A stretch of 64,000 nucleotides of DNA, taken from JAKFDI01 sp044508835. Its GTDB lineage: Bacteria; Pseudomonadota; Gammaproteobacteria; Burkholderiales; Burkholderiaceae_C. The stretch is from assembly GCA_044508835.1 (NCBI GenBank), contig JBIQHD010000007.1, forward strand, positions 110,221 to 174,220, written 5' to 3'. A program made the translations under genes and the position numbers. Shown here piece after piece: positions 55,089 through 63,779 of the stretch. The notes under the pieces are model-generated. The model made no database searches, was not told the DNA's origin, and worked only from the letters and a program-made list of their open reading frames with translations. Numbering within the stretch: position 1 is the first letter of the stretch; every line of letters begins with the position of its first letter.

Positions 55089-56105
55089 TCAGAGCGGCAG
55101 CGTGGCGGCCGCCGGCTTGACCCGCCGCAGCGGCCCGGGATGGAACAGCGGCAGGTAGTTCGGCGCCTCGCCGCTCGCGTGGCCCTCGCGCAGCGCCCAC
55201 CGCGCCTCGCTCTCCAGCGTGCGCAGCAGCGCCTGGTCGAGCGAGAGGCGGAAGTTCAGGTGCGGCCACACCGACTGCACGAACGCCTCGTCGGTGCCCA
55301 GCCGCTCGCGCAGGATGGCCTGCGCCCGCCGCGGCTTCTCGCGGATGAACGCCTGCGCCCGCTCGACCGCGCGCAGCAGGGCCACGAGCTCGGCGTCGCG
55401 CGGGCCGGCGGCGCCGCGGCCCGCCACCAGGTTGAAGGTCTCGCGGTAGAGGCCGGGGTTGGGCAGGACCACCACGCCCTCGCCCGCCGCGCGCACGATC
55501 TCGTGGGCGAAGGGCTCCCAGGCCGAGACCGCGTCCACCCGGCCGTCGGCCAGCGCGTCGCGCATCTTCTCGGGCGGCAGCGGCACGATGCGCACCGACT
55601 TCGGGTCGATGCCGTGCAGCAGCAGGAACACGTCCAGGAAGTAGTGGCTGGCCGCGCCGTGGACCACGCCCACCGCCTTGCCGGCGAAATGCGCCGCCCG
55701 CGAGATGCCGGAGGCGCGGCGCGCGATCAGCTTCACGTCGTCGCTCGTCGTCACGAGGGTGGCGAGCACGGCGAAGTCACGGCCCTTGAAGCCGCCGAAC
55801 ATGATCGGCGTGTCGCTCATCGTCGCCACGTCGGCCTTCGCGTCGAGCAGCAGGCGCATGCAGCGCGCGCCGCCGACGCATTCGGTGAAGCGCGGCTCGA
55901 TCCCCTCCTTCGCGAAGAAGCCCTGCGCCTGGGCCACGTACAGCGGCAGCGACAGCGGCGTGCGCGAGACGGCGACCACCAGCGGCGCCGCCCACGCGGC
56001 CGGCCCCGCCAGCCACAGCAGCAGCACGGCCGCCCTCGTCCGCCACGCGCGGCGCGCGGCGCCCCGGCGGGTCGGCGGCGCGGAAGGAAATCCGATGCGG
56101 CGCAT
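55089..56105 (-). CDS. orphan ABC-type substrate-binding protein (NMT1/SsuA-like)
   Basis: 338 residues with a signal peptide (RTRAAVLLLWLAGPAAWAA). Periplasmic binding-protein fold with LSLPLYVAQAQGFFAKEGIEP near 50-70, SDTPIMFGGFKGRDFAVLATL near 97, VGVVHGAASHYFLD near 145, and AVSAWEPFAHEIV near 193: the pattern of nitrate/sulfonate/thiamine-precursor binders. There is no permease or ATPase gene nearby; the next gene is a membrane diguanylate cyclase, so it probably reports a ligand rather than feeding a transporter. Ligand unknown. Confidence 0.87.
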   Translation of the reverse strand: MRRIGFPSAPPTRRGAARRAWRTRAAVLLLWLAGPAAWAAPLVVAVSRTPLSLPLYVAQAQGFFAKEGIEPRFTECVGGARCMRLLLDAKADVATMSDTPIMFGGFKGRDFAVLATLVTTSDDVKLIARRASGISRAAHFAGKAVGVVHGAASHYFLDVFLLLHGIDPKSVRIVPLPPEKMRDALADGRVDAVSAWEPFAHEIVRAAGEGVVVLPNPGLYRETFNLVAGRGAAGPRDAELVALLRAVERAQAFIREKPRRAQAILRERLGTDEAFVQSVWPHLNFRLSLDQALLRTLESEARWALREGHASGEAPNYLPLFHPGPLRRVKPAAATLPL

Positions 56106-56161
56106 GGGGTCATTCTGGCCACCCCGCGGGAAAACGCCGCAGTACCGGCACGAACGCAGGG

Positions 56162-57568
56162 TTACTCCCAGGAAGGCGCGCGGGACGCGGGACGAGGCCC
56201 GGCCTGCCAGTGGCGCAGCCAGTTGTAGAGCGTCTTCACGCTCACGCCGAGCGCCTGGCTGGTCTTGCGGTGGTGGCCGCCGAAATGGTCGAGCGTGGCG
56301 AGCGTCACCTGGCGCTGGATGTCGAGCCAGCTGGTGCCCAGGCTCACGCGCAGGCGCAGCTCGCCGGTGTCGGCGCAGGGGTCGAAGCGCGGGCCGGCGT
56401 CGTCGCGCGGCAGGCACGGGTCGGTGATCTCGTCGCCCGCGGCCATCACGTAGGCGCGGTGCACCACGTTGCGCAGCTCGCGCGCGTTGCCCGGCCAGGC
56501 GTAGGCGCCGAGCTCCTTCAGCACCGGCGCCGCGAAGCGCCGGGGCGTGCCCTCGCGGCACGAGATCTCGCGCAGGAAGTGGCGCGCGAGCAGCGGCACG
56601 TCCTCCGCGCGCTCGCGCAGCGGCGGCAGGTGGATGGGGAACACGTCGAGGCGGTAGTGCAGGTCGTCGCGCAGCCGGCCGTCGGCCACGGCCTGCAGCG
56701 GGTCGCGGTTGGTGGCGGCGACGAGGCGCACGTCGGTGTGCCGCGGCTGCGCGGAGCCCACGCGCATGAAGGTGCCGGTCTCCAGCACGCGCAGCAGCTT
56801 GACCTGCAGCGGCAGCGGCATCTCCGTCACCTCGTCGAGGAACAGCGTGCCGCCGCTCGCGCGCTCGAAGAAGCCGATGTGCTGCCGCTCGGCGCCGGTG
56901 AAGCTGCCCTTCTCGTGGCCGAAGATCTCGCTCTCCATCAGGTGCGCGGAGATGGCGCCGCAGTTGATGGCGAGGAAGGGCCGAGCGTGGCGCGGGCTCA
57001 GCTCATGCAGCACGCCGGCCACCAGCTCCTTGCCGCTGCCGCTCTCGCCGGTGACGAGCACCGTCACGCCGGTGGGCGCCACGCGCAGCACCTGCTCGCG
57101 CACCTGGCGCATCGCCGCCGAGCGGCCCAGCAGCCGCGCCGCGCCGCGCGCCGCGGGCGCGCGCGCCGGCCGGCCCGCGGCATCCGCGGACGCCTCGGCG
57201 CGGCCCCGGCCGATGCGCGCCAGCAGCGCGCGCACCTGCGCCGCGTCCACCGGCTTGATGAGGTAGTCGGTCGCGCCCAGGCGCATCGCCTGGATGCAGC
57301 TCTCCACGTCGCCGCGCTCGGTGATCAGCGCCACCGGCACCCGCCCGCCGACGCCCGGCTCGTCGAACAGCCGCAGGCCGCTGCCGCCGGCCAGCATCGG
57401 CTCGAGCAGCACCAGCTCGGGCGGGCGCAGCTGCATCTGCCGGCGCGCGTCGCGCAGCGTGTGGGCGGTGGCGACGGTGCAGCGCTCGCCGGCGATCAGC
57501 TCGGCCATGCCGGCGCAGGCGCCGGATGCGTCGTCGATCAGCAGGACGTGCGGCAGGCGGTGGTCCAT
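56162..57568 (-). CDS. sigma-54-dependent activator with degenerate receiver
   Basis: 468 residues. The receiver (1-120) keeps Asp12/Asp13, Thr (LITERGD) and Lys (YLIKPVD), but the phospho-Asp position is Glu56 (LVLLEPML). AAA+ domain (about 148-375): Walker A GESGSGKE, the sigma-54 contact loop as GSFTGA (a Ser variant of GAFTGA), FLDEVTEMPLPLQ, and the R-finger region. A C-terminal Fis-type HTH (HHRKTSQALGVSVKTLYNWL) ends it. Glu may mimic constant phosphorylation. It starts 5 bases after the DUF5666 stop. Confidence 0.92.
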   Translation of the reverse strand: MDHRLPHVLLIDDASGACAGMAELIAGERCTVATAHTLRDARRQMQLRPPELVLLEPMLAGGSGLRLFDEPGVGGRVPVALITERGDVESCIQAMRLGATDYLIKPVDAAQVRALLARIGRGRAEASADAAGRPARAPAARGAARLLGRSAAMRQVREQVLRVAPTGVTVLVTGESGSGKELVAGVLHELSPRHARPFLAINCGAISAHLMESEIFGHEKGSFTGAERQHIGFFERASGGTLFLDEVTEMPLPLQVKLLRVLETGTFMRVGSAQPRHTDVRLVAATNRDPLQAVADGRLRDDLHYRLDVFPIHLPPLRERAEDVPLLARHFLREISCREGTPRRFAAPVLKELGAYAWPGNARELRNVVHRAYVMAAGDEITDPCLPRDDAGPRFDPCADTGELRLRVSLGTSWLDIQRQVTLATLDHFGGHHRKTSQALGVSVKTLYNWLRHWQAGPRPASRAPSWE

Positions 57569-57573
57569 GGCGC

Positions 57574-58806
57574 TCAGCGGTCGAACCTGATGCGGGTGGC
57601 CAGCAGCCGCTCGCCGGCGCCGGAGAGCACGCCGCGCACCTCGACGCGGCGGCCGGCGGCCAGGTCGGACGCCCGCCCGCGCACGAAGCGCGTGCGCGCA
57701 TCGACCGCGACGGTGATGCCCTGCAGCTCGAAGGTGCCCGCGGCCGGGTCGTGGACGGCGATGCGCCCTTCGAGCTCGAAATCCGCGCCGCCGCCGTCGC
57801 GCGGCCTGACGTCGATGCGCTGCGCCACCAGCACCCCGCCGCGGATCTCGCCCTCGACGCGGACGCGCGCGCCTTCGACGAGCTGCGAGCGCTCGCCGCG
57901 GCGAAAGCGCACCGGCCCGCCCGCGTCCACCGCGACGCCGTTGAGCGTGAAGTCGCCGGCGCCGGCGAAGCGGCGCACGAAGCCTTCGAGCGTGGCCTCC
58001 ACGCCTTCGTCGAGGCGGCGCTCGCGCGGGCGGGCGTCGAGCGCCAGCCACACGCTGCCCTGCGGGTCGGTGCGCAGGCTGATCCGCACGACGGTGCCGT
58101 CCGCCAGCGCGGGCAGCCCGGCGGCGGCCACGCCGGCATAGCTGATCCGCAGGCCGCCGATGGTGAAGCGGCGCGCGCCGGCGTCGAGCCCGGCCACCGG
58201 GCCGCGCAGCTTGTAGGCGGCCATCGCCGCATGGCGCTCGATGCGCGTGGCGGTGTAGCTGCCGGCGGATTCGTCGAAGAAGGCGTACACCTCGACGAGC
58301 TGCCCGGGGCGCAGGCCCGCCAGGCCGTCCGGCAGCCCGTCGAGCACGGTGTCGGCGTCGACGCGCACGGCCTGGCCCAGCACCGTGAGCGCGGCGCCCG
58401 CGGCGTCCACCGACTGCACCGGGCCGCGGATCTCGCTGCCGAACTCGATGCGCCGCGCCACGCCCGTGGGCCGGCCCTGCGCCGCGTCGGCGGCGATGGC
58501 GCCGGCCTCGATGTCGACCACCATGCCGAGGGCGAGGTCCGCGCGGCTGCGCGGCGTGCCCTCGTCGTCGACGACGACGGCGCTGGCGTCATCGAAGCGC
58601 ACACCGTTGACGATGATCGAGCCGAAGCCGGCGATGCTGCCGCTGGTGAACGACTGCTGCGGCGGCGCGCCGCCGGTGCCGCCGCTGTCGATGCCGTCGC
58701 CGCCGCCGCCGCACGCGGCGAGGCCAGCCGCGGCCAGCGCGCCGAGCGCGGCGCGGCGGGTGAGCGGCGCGAACGGCCGTCCGCGGTGGGGCGGGCGCGT
58801 CGTCAT
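57574..58806 (-). CDS. DUF5666 exported lipoprotein
   Basis: 410 residues. The N terminus has a twin-Arg-like LTRRAALGALAAAGLAAC with a lipobox (LAAC) and a Gly/Ser stalk. After that, about five repeated small beta domains of the DUF5666 type follow, each with GxIxxFGSIxVNGxxF or GxAVRVDADTxxxG and GxxVEVxG motifs (best seen near 55-120, 195-215, 330-400). These are OB-like folds of unknown role in the envelope. Coupled by ATGA to DUF6502 upstream and 5 bases from the activator downstream. Confidence 0.82.
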   Translation of the reverse strand: MTTRPPHRGRPFAPLTRRAALGALAAAGLAACGGGGDGIDSGGTGGAPPQQSFTSGSIAGFGSIIVNGVRFDDASAVVVDDEGTPRSRADLALGMVVDIEAGAIAADAAQGRPTGVARRIEFGSEIRGPVQSVDAAGAALTVLGQAVRVDADTVLDGLPDGLAGLRPGQLVEVYAFFDESAGSYTATRIERHAAMAAYKLRGPVAGLDAGARRFTIGGLRISYAGVAAAGLPALADGTVVRISLRTDPQGSVWLALDARPRERRLDEGVEATLEGFVRRFAGAGDFTLNGVAVDAGGPVRFRRGERSQLVEGARVRVEGEIRGGVLVAQRIDVRPRDGGGADFELEGRIAVHDPAAGTFELQGITVAVDARTRFVRGRASDLAAGRRVEVRGVLSGAGERLLATRIRFDR

Positions 58807-59762
58807 TCCTTCCTCCGGCGCCGCTTCGGCGCCGCGGCCGGCGGCGGCTCGCCGGGTGCCTGCGCTTCGGCGTAGGCATAGATGCCCACGCGCACGCGGT
58901 GGTCGCGCGCGCGGCCGGCCGCCTTGTCGTCGTCGACGAACTGCCGCAGCGTGGGCACCATGTCCTTGAGCAGGCTCTGCCACTGCGCCCGCACGATCGG
59001 CTGCAGGCGCTCGACCGACGCGCCGGACAGGCCGGCCGCGAAGACGGCCTGCTCCAGGTGCGGCGGCGCCGCTTCGTGCTGCAGGTTGGCGGCGGCGGCC
59101 GCGAGGTGGTCGCCGACGTTCGCGCCGAGGAAGCCGAGCAGCCGCTCGGTGTCGCCGGCGGGCACGAAGCGGTCGCGCATCAGGCGCACGCTGTCGCTCG
59201 CCTCGTCGACGCTGGCCAGGCCCAGGCGGCACAGCTCCTCGAGCAGGCTGCGCGCCGAGATGTCCTTGGTGACCGAGGCCGCCAGGGTCTCGAAGCTCGG
59301 CGCGGCGCCCAGACGCGGCAGCACCGGCAGCGGGCGGCCGTCGCGCTGCCACTGCGGCTCGCTGAGCCAGCGGGTGAAGGCTTCGGTGGCCGGCGAGCGG
59401 CGCGCCGCGGCGACCGCCGCATCGATGCCGCGGACCAGGCGGCCGACCTCGCGGCGGTTCAGGCCGATGGTCGCGCTCACGCGGCTCACGCTGCGGTGCG
59501 CCAGCACGTCGGTGTGCACCGCCCGGGCCGCGTCCACCAGCACGCGCCGCAGCACGCCGTCGAGCTGGCCGTACTGCAGCCCGCGCGACACCGCCAGCCG
59601 CGCGAGCGGCGCCATCACCGAGCGGCAGGCTTCGAGCACCCAGGCGTGGTCGGGCTGTTCGGCGGGCGGCGCCGGCGGGGGCGCATCGGGGGCGGCGGCG
59701 GTCAAGGCGGTGGACGGCGGTACGGCTGTGAAAGTGCATTCTTCACTTTTGCAGGCATGCAT
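58803..59762 (-). CDS. DUF6502 family protein (putative helix-turn-helix regulator)
   Basis: 319 residues, soluble, all-helical. Core DUF6502 segments: LEACRSVMAPLARLAVSRGLQYGQLDGVLRRVLVDAARAVH near 43-82 and SVSRVSATIGLNRREVGRLVRGID near 90-113, the latter like an HTH. A Lys/Arg tail (KRRRRKE) ends it. Function is not established. The ATG at 59762 lies inside an inverted repeat that may be an operator; a later TTG start near residue 21 would free the repeat. First gene of the coupled DUF6502-DUF5666-activator set. Confidence 0.78.
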   Translation of the reverse strand: MHACKSEECTFTAVPPSTALTAAAPDAPPPAPPAEQPDHAWVLEACRSVMAPLARLAVSRGLQYGQLDGVLRRVLVDAARAVHTDVLAHRSVSRVSATIGLNRREVGRLVRGIDAAVAAARRSPATEAFTRWLSEPQWQRDGRPLPVLPRLGAAPSFETLAASVTKDISARSLLEELCRLGLASVDEASDSVRLMRDRFVPAGDTERLLGFLGANVGDHLAAAAANLQHEAAPPHLEQAVFAAGLSGASVERLQPIVRAQWQSLLKDMVPTLRQFVDDDKAAGRARDHRVRVGIYAYAEAQAPGEPPPAAAPKRRRRKE

Positions 59763-59785
59763 TCGTGTGGAAACGTGACGAATGC
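59759..59785. promoter_or_regulatory. inverted repeat at the DUF6502 start
   Basis: Perfect 8-bp arms GCATTCGT (59759-59766) and ACGAATGC (59778-59785) with an 11-base spacer. A second, weaker repeat GTGAA...TTCAC lies at 59728-59746. Both fall at the 5' end of a putative DNA-binding protein's gene, so autoregulation is possible. Confidence 0.4.
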
Positions 59786-59940
59786 CACATGCCGTTGAGA
59801 GTGGGCGCCGGCTCATTGAGCCGCGGCCGGATGGCGCCGTGATGACGCCGGCGCGCGTGCGGCGGCGCGGCGGCTGGACGCGGCTTGTTGCACCGCGCGC
59901 CATCGCCCCGCACCGCCCGCGGGCCGCCGGGCGGCCTACC

Positions 59941-60306
59941 ATGCGCGGCATGACCAGACACTTCTCGCCACCGCGCGGGCCCGGCGTGCCGGCCGTGCTC
60001 CTCGCCGGCGCGCTGCTCGCCGGCTGCGGCTCCACCGGCGCGGGCATCGGCATCGGCGTGCCCATCCTTCCCGGCGTCTCGCTGGGCGTGGGCATGGGCA
60101 GCGGCGGCAACGTCAACGTGGGCGTGGGCACCGGCGTCGGGCCGGTCGGCGTGGGCGTGGGCGTGAACCAGCGCGGCCAGGTGACGGGCGGCGTCGGCGT
60201 GGGGGCCAGCGTGCCGGCCGGCAACGCCCGCGTCGGCGTGGGCGTGGGCACGGGCGGCGTGCTGCACGACCCGCAGGACGGCAAGGACGACCGGCCGAAG
60301 CCCTGA
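59941..60306 (+). CDS. glycine/valine-rich lipoprotein
   Basis: 121 residues. Lipobox LLAGC near residue 29 after a hydrophobic signal. The mature part is a low-complexity beta-type array of GVGVGxGVG units (about 35-107) ending in a charged tail (DPQDGKDDRPKP). Related Gly-rich lipoproteins in Burkholderiales have no known function. Start ATG 59941 or 59950. The repeat content could be misread as noise, but the lipobox and stop are placed as in a real gene. Confidence 0.7.
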   Translation: MRGMTRHFSPPRGPGVPAVLLAGALLAGCGSTGAGIGIGVPILPGVSLGVGMGSGGNVNVGVGTGVGPVGVGVGVNQRGQVTGGVGVGASVPAGNARVGVGVGTGGVLHDPQDGKDDRPKP

Positions 60307-60438
60307 GACCGACACCGGCGCAGGCGCCCGCCCCGGGCCGCCGCGCGCCGCGCCCGCGGGCGACATCGCGTTTCAGCGGCCCCGCCGGGGCGCTGTACCC
60401 TCCGCCTTCCCGCCAACGTTCCTGACGCCTTCTCCTCC

Positions 60439-61128
60439 ATGTTCGGCCGATCCAAGCCCGTCGTCTTCGATTCCTATGGCCACCGCCGCGGCCGCCGCGT
60501 GCCGCGCTGGCTGGTGCTGCTCGTCGTCGGCGTGCTGCTCGGCGCCGGCGGCGTGCTGCTGGTGCAGGAGCGCTACCTGCCGCCGCGGCTGTCGGCCAGC
60601 GAGTCGTCGGCGCTGGTCGCCTCGTTCGAGCAGGTCGACGCCGAGCGGCTGCGCCTGAAGGCCGCGCTCGACGACACCGCCCGCCAGCTGGCCGCGTCGC
60701 TGGCCGAGCAGAAGACGCTCACCGAACAGGCGGCCGCCAGCCGCGCCGCGACCGACGCGCTGCGCCAGGACCTGCACGCCCTGGTCGACGCCCTGCCGCC
60801 CGACCCGCGCGGCGGCCCGGTCGCCGTGCGCGCGGCCAGCTTCGCCGTGCGCGACGGCGCGCTCGCCTACGACGTGGTGCTCTCGCGCGACCGCTCGGGC
60901 GGCAAGCCCTTCGACGGCGTGATGCAGCTCGTCGTCACCGGCAACGCGGCCAGCGGCACGGAGCGCGCGGTGCCGCTCGAGCCGGTGTCGATCTCGGTCG
61001 GGCGCTACGAGAGCGTGCGCGGCAGCCTGCCCCTGCCCGACGGCTTCACGCCGCGGCAGACGACGATCCAGGTGCTCGACCGGCCCGACGGCAAGCGCTA
61101 CGGCATGCGCGTGATTCGCGTACCGTAG
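60439..61128 (+). CDS. DUF6776 family membrane protein
   Basis: 229 residues: short basic N terminus (GHRRGRRVPRW), one membrane helix (about 23-43), a periplasmic coiled coil (about 52-115, FEQVDAERLRLKAALDDTARQL), and a beta domain (about 125-229, AASFAVRDGALAYDVVLSR ... RQTTIQVLDRPDGKRYGMRVIRV). Topology resembles PilO/MshJ-type scaffold proteins, but no pilus genes are nearby. Five bases separate it from the MFS gene, so the two are co-transcribed. Confidence 0.8.
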   Translation: MFGRSKPVVFDSYGHRRGRRVPRWLVLLVVGVLLGAGGVLLVQERYLPPRLSASESSALVASFEQVDAERLRLKAALDDTARQLAASLAEQKTLTEQAAASRAATDALRQDLHALVDALPPDPRGGPVAVRAASFAVRDGALAYDVVLSRDRSGGKPFDGVMQLVVTGNAASGTERAVPLEPVSISVGRYESVRGSLPLPDGFTPRQTTIQVLDRPDGKRYGMRVIRVP

Positions 61129-61133
61129 CGCGC

Positions 61134-62378
61134 ATGTCCTCCCCTTCCTCCGCGCCGGCCGGGCATTCGGCCTGGGCGATGCTGCTCGCGCTGACGGGCG
61201 CGTTCTCCCTCAGCCAGGCCTTCCGCACCGTGGCGGCCCTCATGGCGCCGCAGCTCCAGGCCGAGTTCGCGCTGTCGGCGCAGGCGCTGGGCGTGTTCGC
61301 CGGCGCCTTCCACTTCGCCTTCGGCGCGATGCAGATCTTCATGGGCATCGGCATCGACCTGCACGGCGTGCGGCGCACGGTGCTGACCGCCTTCCCGCTG
61401 GTCATCGCCGGCTCGGCGCTGTCGGCGCTCACGACGAACTTCCACTGGCTGGTCTTCGGCCAGGTGCTGATCGGCGTGGGCTGCGCGCCCGCCTTCCTGG
61501 TGTGCACGGTGTTCGTCTCGCGCCACTTCCCGGGCGAGCGCTTCGCCTCGGTCTCGGGCCAGGTGCTCGGGCTCGGCGGCATCGGCATGCTCGCCACCGG
61601 CACGCCGCTCGCGTGGCTGATGGAAGGCCGCTCCTGGCGCGCCGGCTTCGTGGCGCTGGGCCTGCTGGCGCTGGCCGCGTGGGCGGCGATCTACTGGCTG
61701 GTGCACGAGCCGCCGCACGAGGCCGCACCGACCGGCCCGCGCGAGTCGCTGGGCGGCGCGGTGCGCAGCTTCGGCGCGCTCTTCACCGTGCCGCACACGC
61801 TGGGCATCCTCGCGCTCGCCGCCGTCACCTACGCCGCCTTCATCACCCTGCGCGGGCTGTGGCTCGGGCCGCTGCTGATCGAGCGCCACGGCTTCTCGCT
61901 CGTGGCCGGCGGCAACGCGGTGCTGGCGGTGTCGATCGCCTCGATGGTCGGCGCGCCGCTGTTCGGCCGCATCGACCCCGGCCCGCGCACGCGGCGGCGC
62001 TGGATCATCGGCTTCACGCTCGCGGTGGCGCTGGTGCTGGCGGTGCTGGCCGCAGGTCCCGGCGCCGTGCTCGACGTCGCCGGGCCGATGCTGGTGGGCC
62101 TGGCCTCGGGCTACATCGTGCTGCAGTACGCCGACGTGCGCACGGCCTACCCGGCGTCGATGACCGGCCGCGCGATGGCGCTGTTCACGATGGCGATGTT
62201 CCTCGGCGTGGCGCTGATGCAGTGGCTCACCGGCCTCGTCGGCTCGATCGCCCAGCACGCGGGCGGCGATCCGTTCGTGGCCGTGCTCGCCACGATGGCG
62301 CTGCTGCTCGTGGCCGGCGCCGCGGCTTTCACCTGGCTGCCTGCACCGAACCTCGCGCCCCGCGATACTGCGCGCTGA
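61134..62378 (+). CDS. MFS transporter
   Basis: 414 residues, 12 helices. The first half is typical (FSLSQAFRTVAALMAPQLQAEFAL; FMGIGIDLHGVRRTVL; GCAPAFLVCTVFVSRHFPGERFA); a cytoplasmic loop near 200-215 joins the halves. The family resembles uncharacterised nitrate/cyanate-type or small-metabolite carriers of beta-proteobacteria. Substrate unknown. It shares a transcript with the DUF6776 gene. Confidence 0.85.
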   Translation: MSSPSSAPAGHSAWAMLLALTGAFSLSQAFRTVAALMAPQLQAEFALSAQALGVFAGAFHFAFGAMQIFMGIGIDLHGVRRTVLTAFPLVIAGSALSALTTNFHWLVFGQVLIGVGCAPAFLVCTVFVSRHFPGERFASVSGQVLGLGGIGMLATGTPLAWLMEGRSWRAGFVALGLLALAAWAAIYWLVHEPPHEAAPTGPRESLGGAVRSFGALFTVPHTLGILALAAVTYAAFITLRGLWLGPLLIERHGFSLVAGGNAVLAVSIASMVGAPLFGRIDPGPRTRRRWIIGFTLAVALVLAVLAAGPGAVLDVAGPMLVGLASGYIVLQYADVRTAYPASMTGRAMALFTMAMFLGVALMQWLTGLVGSIAQHAGGDPFVAVLATMALLLVAGAAAFTWLPAPNLAPRDTAR

Positions 62379-62433
62379 CCTTTCCTCCGCGGACACGCAT
62401 CGCGTGCGCCGCAGTCGCCTTGGAGACACACGC

Positions 62434-63588
62434 ATGACCACCCCGTCCACCCGCGAAGGCCTCGAACTTCGCTCGCTCATCCGCAAGAACGGCGAACTCG
62501 AACTCTCGCTCGCCCGCGTGGCCGTGCGCGCGCCCCGCCCCGACGACGTGGTCGTGCGCATCGAGGCCGCGCCGCTGAACCCGAGCGACCTCGGCCTGCT
62601 GTTCGGCGCCGCCGACATGAGCACCGCGCGCGCCTCGGGCACGCCCGACGCGCCGGTGGTCACCGCCACCGTGCCCGAGAAGCTGATGCGCAACATGGCC
62701 GCGCGCGTGGACCAGTCGATGCCCGTGGGCAACGAAGGCGCGGGCGTGGTGGTCGAGGCCGGCGCGTCGCCCGCGGCGCAGGCGCTGCTCGGCAAGACCG
62801 TGGCCGTGCTCGGCGGCGCGATGTACGCGCAGTACCGCGTCATCAAGGCGGCGCAGTGCCTGCCGCTGCCCGAGGGCACCACGGCGGCCGAAGGCGCCTC
62901 GTGCTTCGTCAACCCGCTGACCTCGCTGTCGATGACCGAGACCATGCGGCGCGAGGGCCACACGGCGCTGGTGCACACCGCGGCGGCGTCGAACCTCGGG
63001 CAGATGCTCAACCGGATCTGCATGAAGGACGGCATCGCGCTCGTGAACATCGTGCGCAAGCCGGAGCAGGAAGAGATCCTGCGCAAGCTGGGCGCGAAGA
63101 TCGTCCTCAACTCGTCGTCGCCCGAGTTCATGCAGCAGCTCACGCAGGCGCTGGTGGATACCGGCGCCACCCTGGCCTTCGACGCCATCGGCGGCGGCAA
63201 GCTGGCCGGGCAGATCCTCACCTGCATGGAGGCCGCGGCCAACACGCGGGCGACCGAGTACAGCCGCTACGGCTCGACGGTGCACAAGCAGGTCTACATC
63301 TACGGCAGCCTCGACCGCGGCCCGACCGAGCTCAACCGCAACTTCGGCATGGCCTGGGGCGTGGGCGGCTGGCTGCTCACGCCCTTCCTGCAGAAGATCG
63401 GCGCCGAGGCCGCGCAGAAGCTGCGCGAGCGGGTGGTGGCCGAGCTCAAGACGACGTTCGCCAGCCACTACACGCGGGAAGTGTCGCTGGCCGAGGCACT
63501 GTCGCTGGAGGCGATCGCGGCGTACGGCAAGCAGGCGACGGGGGAGAAGTACCTCATCAATCCGGCCAAGGGGGTGAAGGGCGCCTGA
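62434..63588 (+). CDS. zinc-binding dehydrogenase / quinone oxidoreductase-like protein
   Basis: 384 residues of the medium-chain dehydrogenase superfamily. GroES-like N domain (about 15-150, AAPLNPSDLGLLFG) and a Rossmann half (about 165-340) with ALVHTAAASNLGQMLNRIC near 185 and FDAIGGGKLAGQIL near 250. The zinc-binding Cys/His residues of alcohol dehydrogenase are missing, so it belongs with the zinc-free quinone oxidoreductases. NADPH-dependent reduction of a quinone or enone is likely. The region downstream is non-coding repeat sequence. Confidence 0.87.
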   Translation: MTTPSTREGLELRSLIRKNGELELSLARVAVRAPRPDDVVVRIEAAPLNPSDLGLLFGAADMSTARASGTPDAPVVTATVPEKLMRNMAARVDQSMPVGNEGAGVVVEAGASPAAQALLGKTVAVLGGAMYAQYRVIKAAQCLPLPEGTTAAEGASCFVNPLTSLSMTETMRREGHTALVHTAAASNLGQMLNRICMKDGIALVNIVRKPEQEEILRKLGAKIVLNSSSPEFMQQLTQALVDTGATLAFDAIGGGKLAGQILTCMEAAANTRATEYSRYGSTVHKQVYIYGSLDRGPTELNRNFGMAWGVGGWLLTPFLQKIGAEAAQKLRERVVAELKTTFASHYTREVSLAEALSLEAIAAYGKQATGEKYLINPAKGVKGA

Positions 63589-63599
63589 GCGGGGTGGGC

Positions 63600-63725
63600 G
63601 GAAGCGTCCGGCCCACTGGCCCGTTCGCGCTTCGTTGACCCGTTCGTTCGTGTCGCCCCGTTCGCGCTGAGGTATCGAAGCGCCCGCCCCACCAACCCGT
63701 TCGCGCTGAGCTTGTCGAAGCGTGT
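63600..63725. repeat. cluster of short CCCGTTCG-type repeats
   Basis: Four tandem-like units beginning CCCGTTCG, two of them continuing GCGCTGAGxxxxTCGAAGC (CGCTGAGGTATCGAAGC; CGCTGAGCTTGTCGAAGC). The reverse reads GCTTCGACAAGCTCAGCGCG, an interspersed motif familiar from Burkholderiales and Xanthomonas genomes. It has no open reading frame of interest. Confidence 0.7.
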
Positions 63726-63779
63726 TGCGCTCGGTCCGGGTTGACTGGTTGGGGCTGCGGTCGTAGTTGTGAGAAGCCG

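Noticed and set aside
60041..60250. CRISPR-like periodic repeat in the GVGVG region
   Set aside because: The periodicity is of codons for Gly/Val in one reading frame, with no spacers.
59941..60306. Repeat-only noise instead of a gene
   Set aside because: The GVGVG array could be simple sequence, but the lipobox LLAGC, the in-frame start and the charged tail make a lipoprotein more likely.
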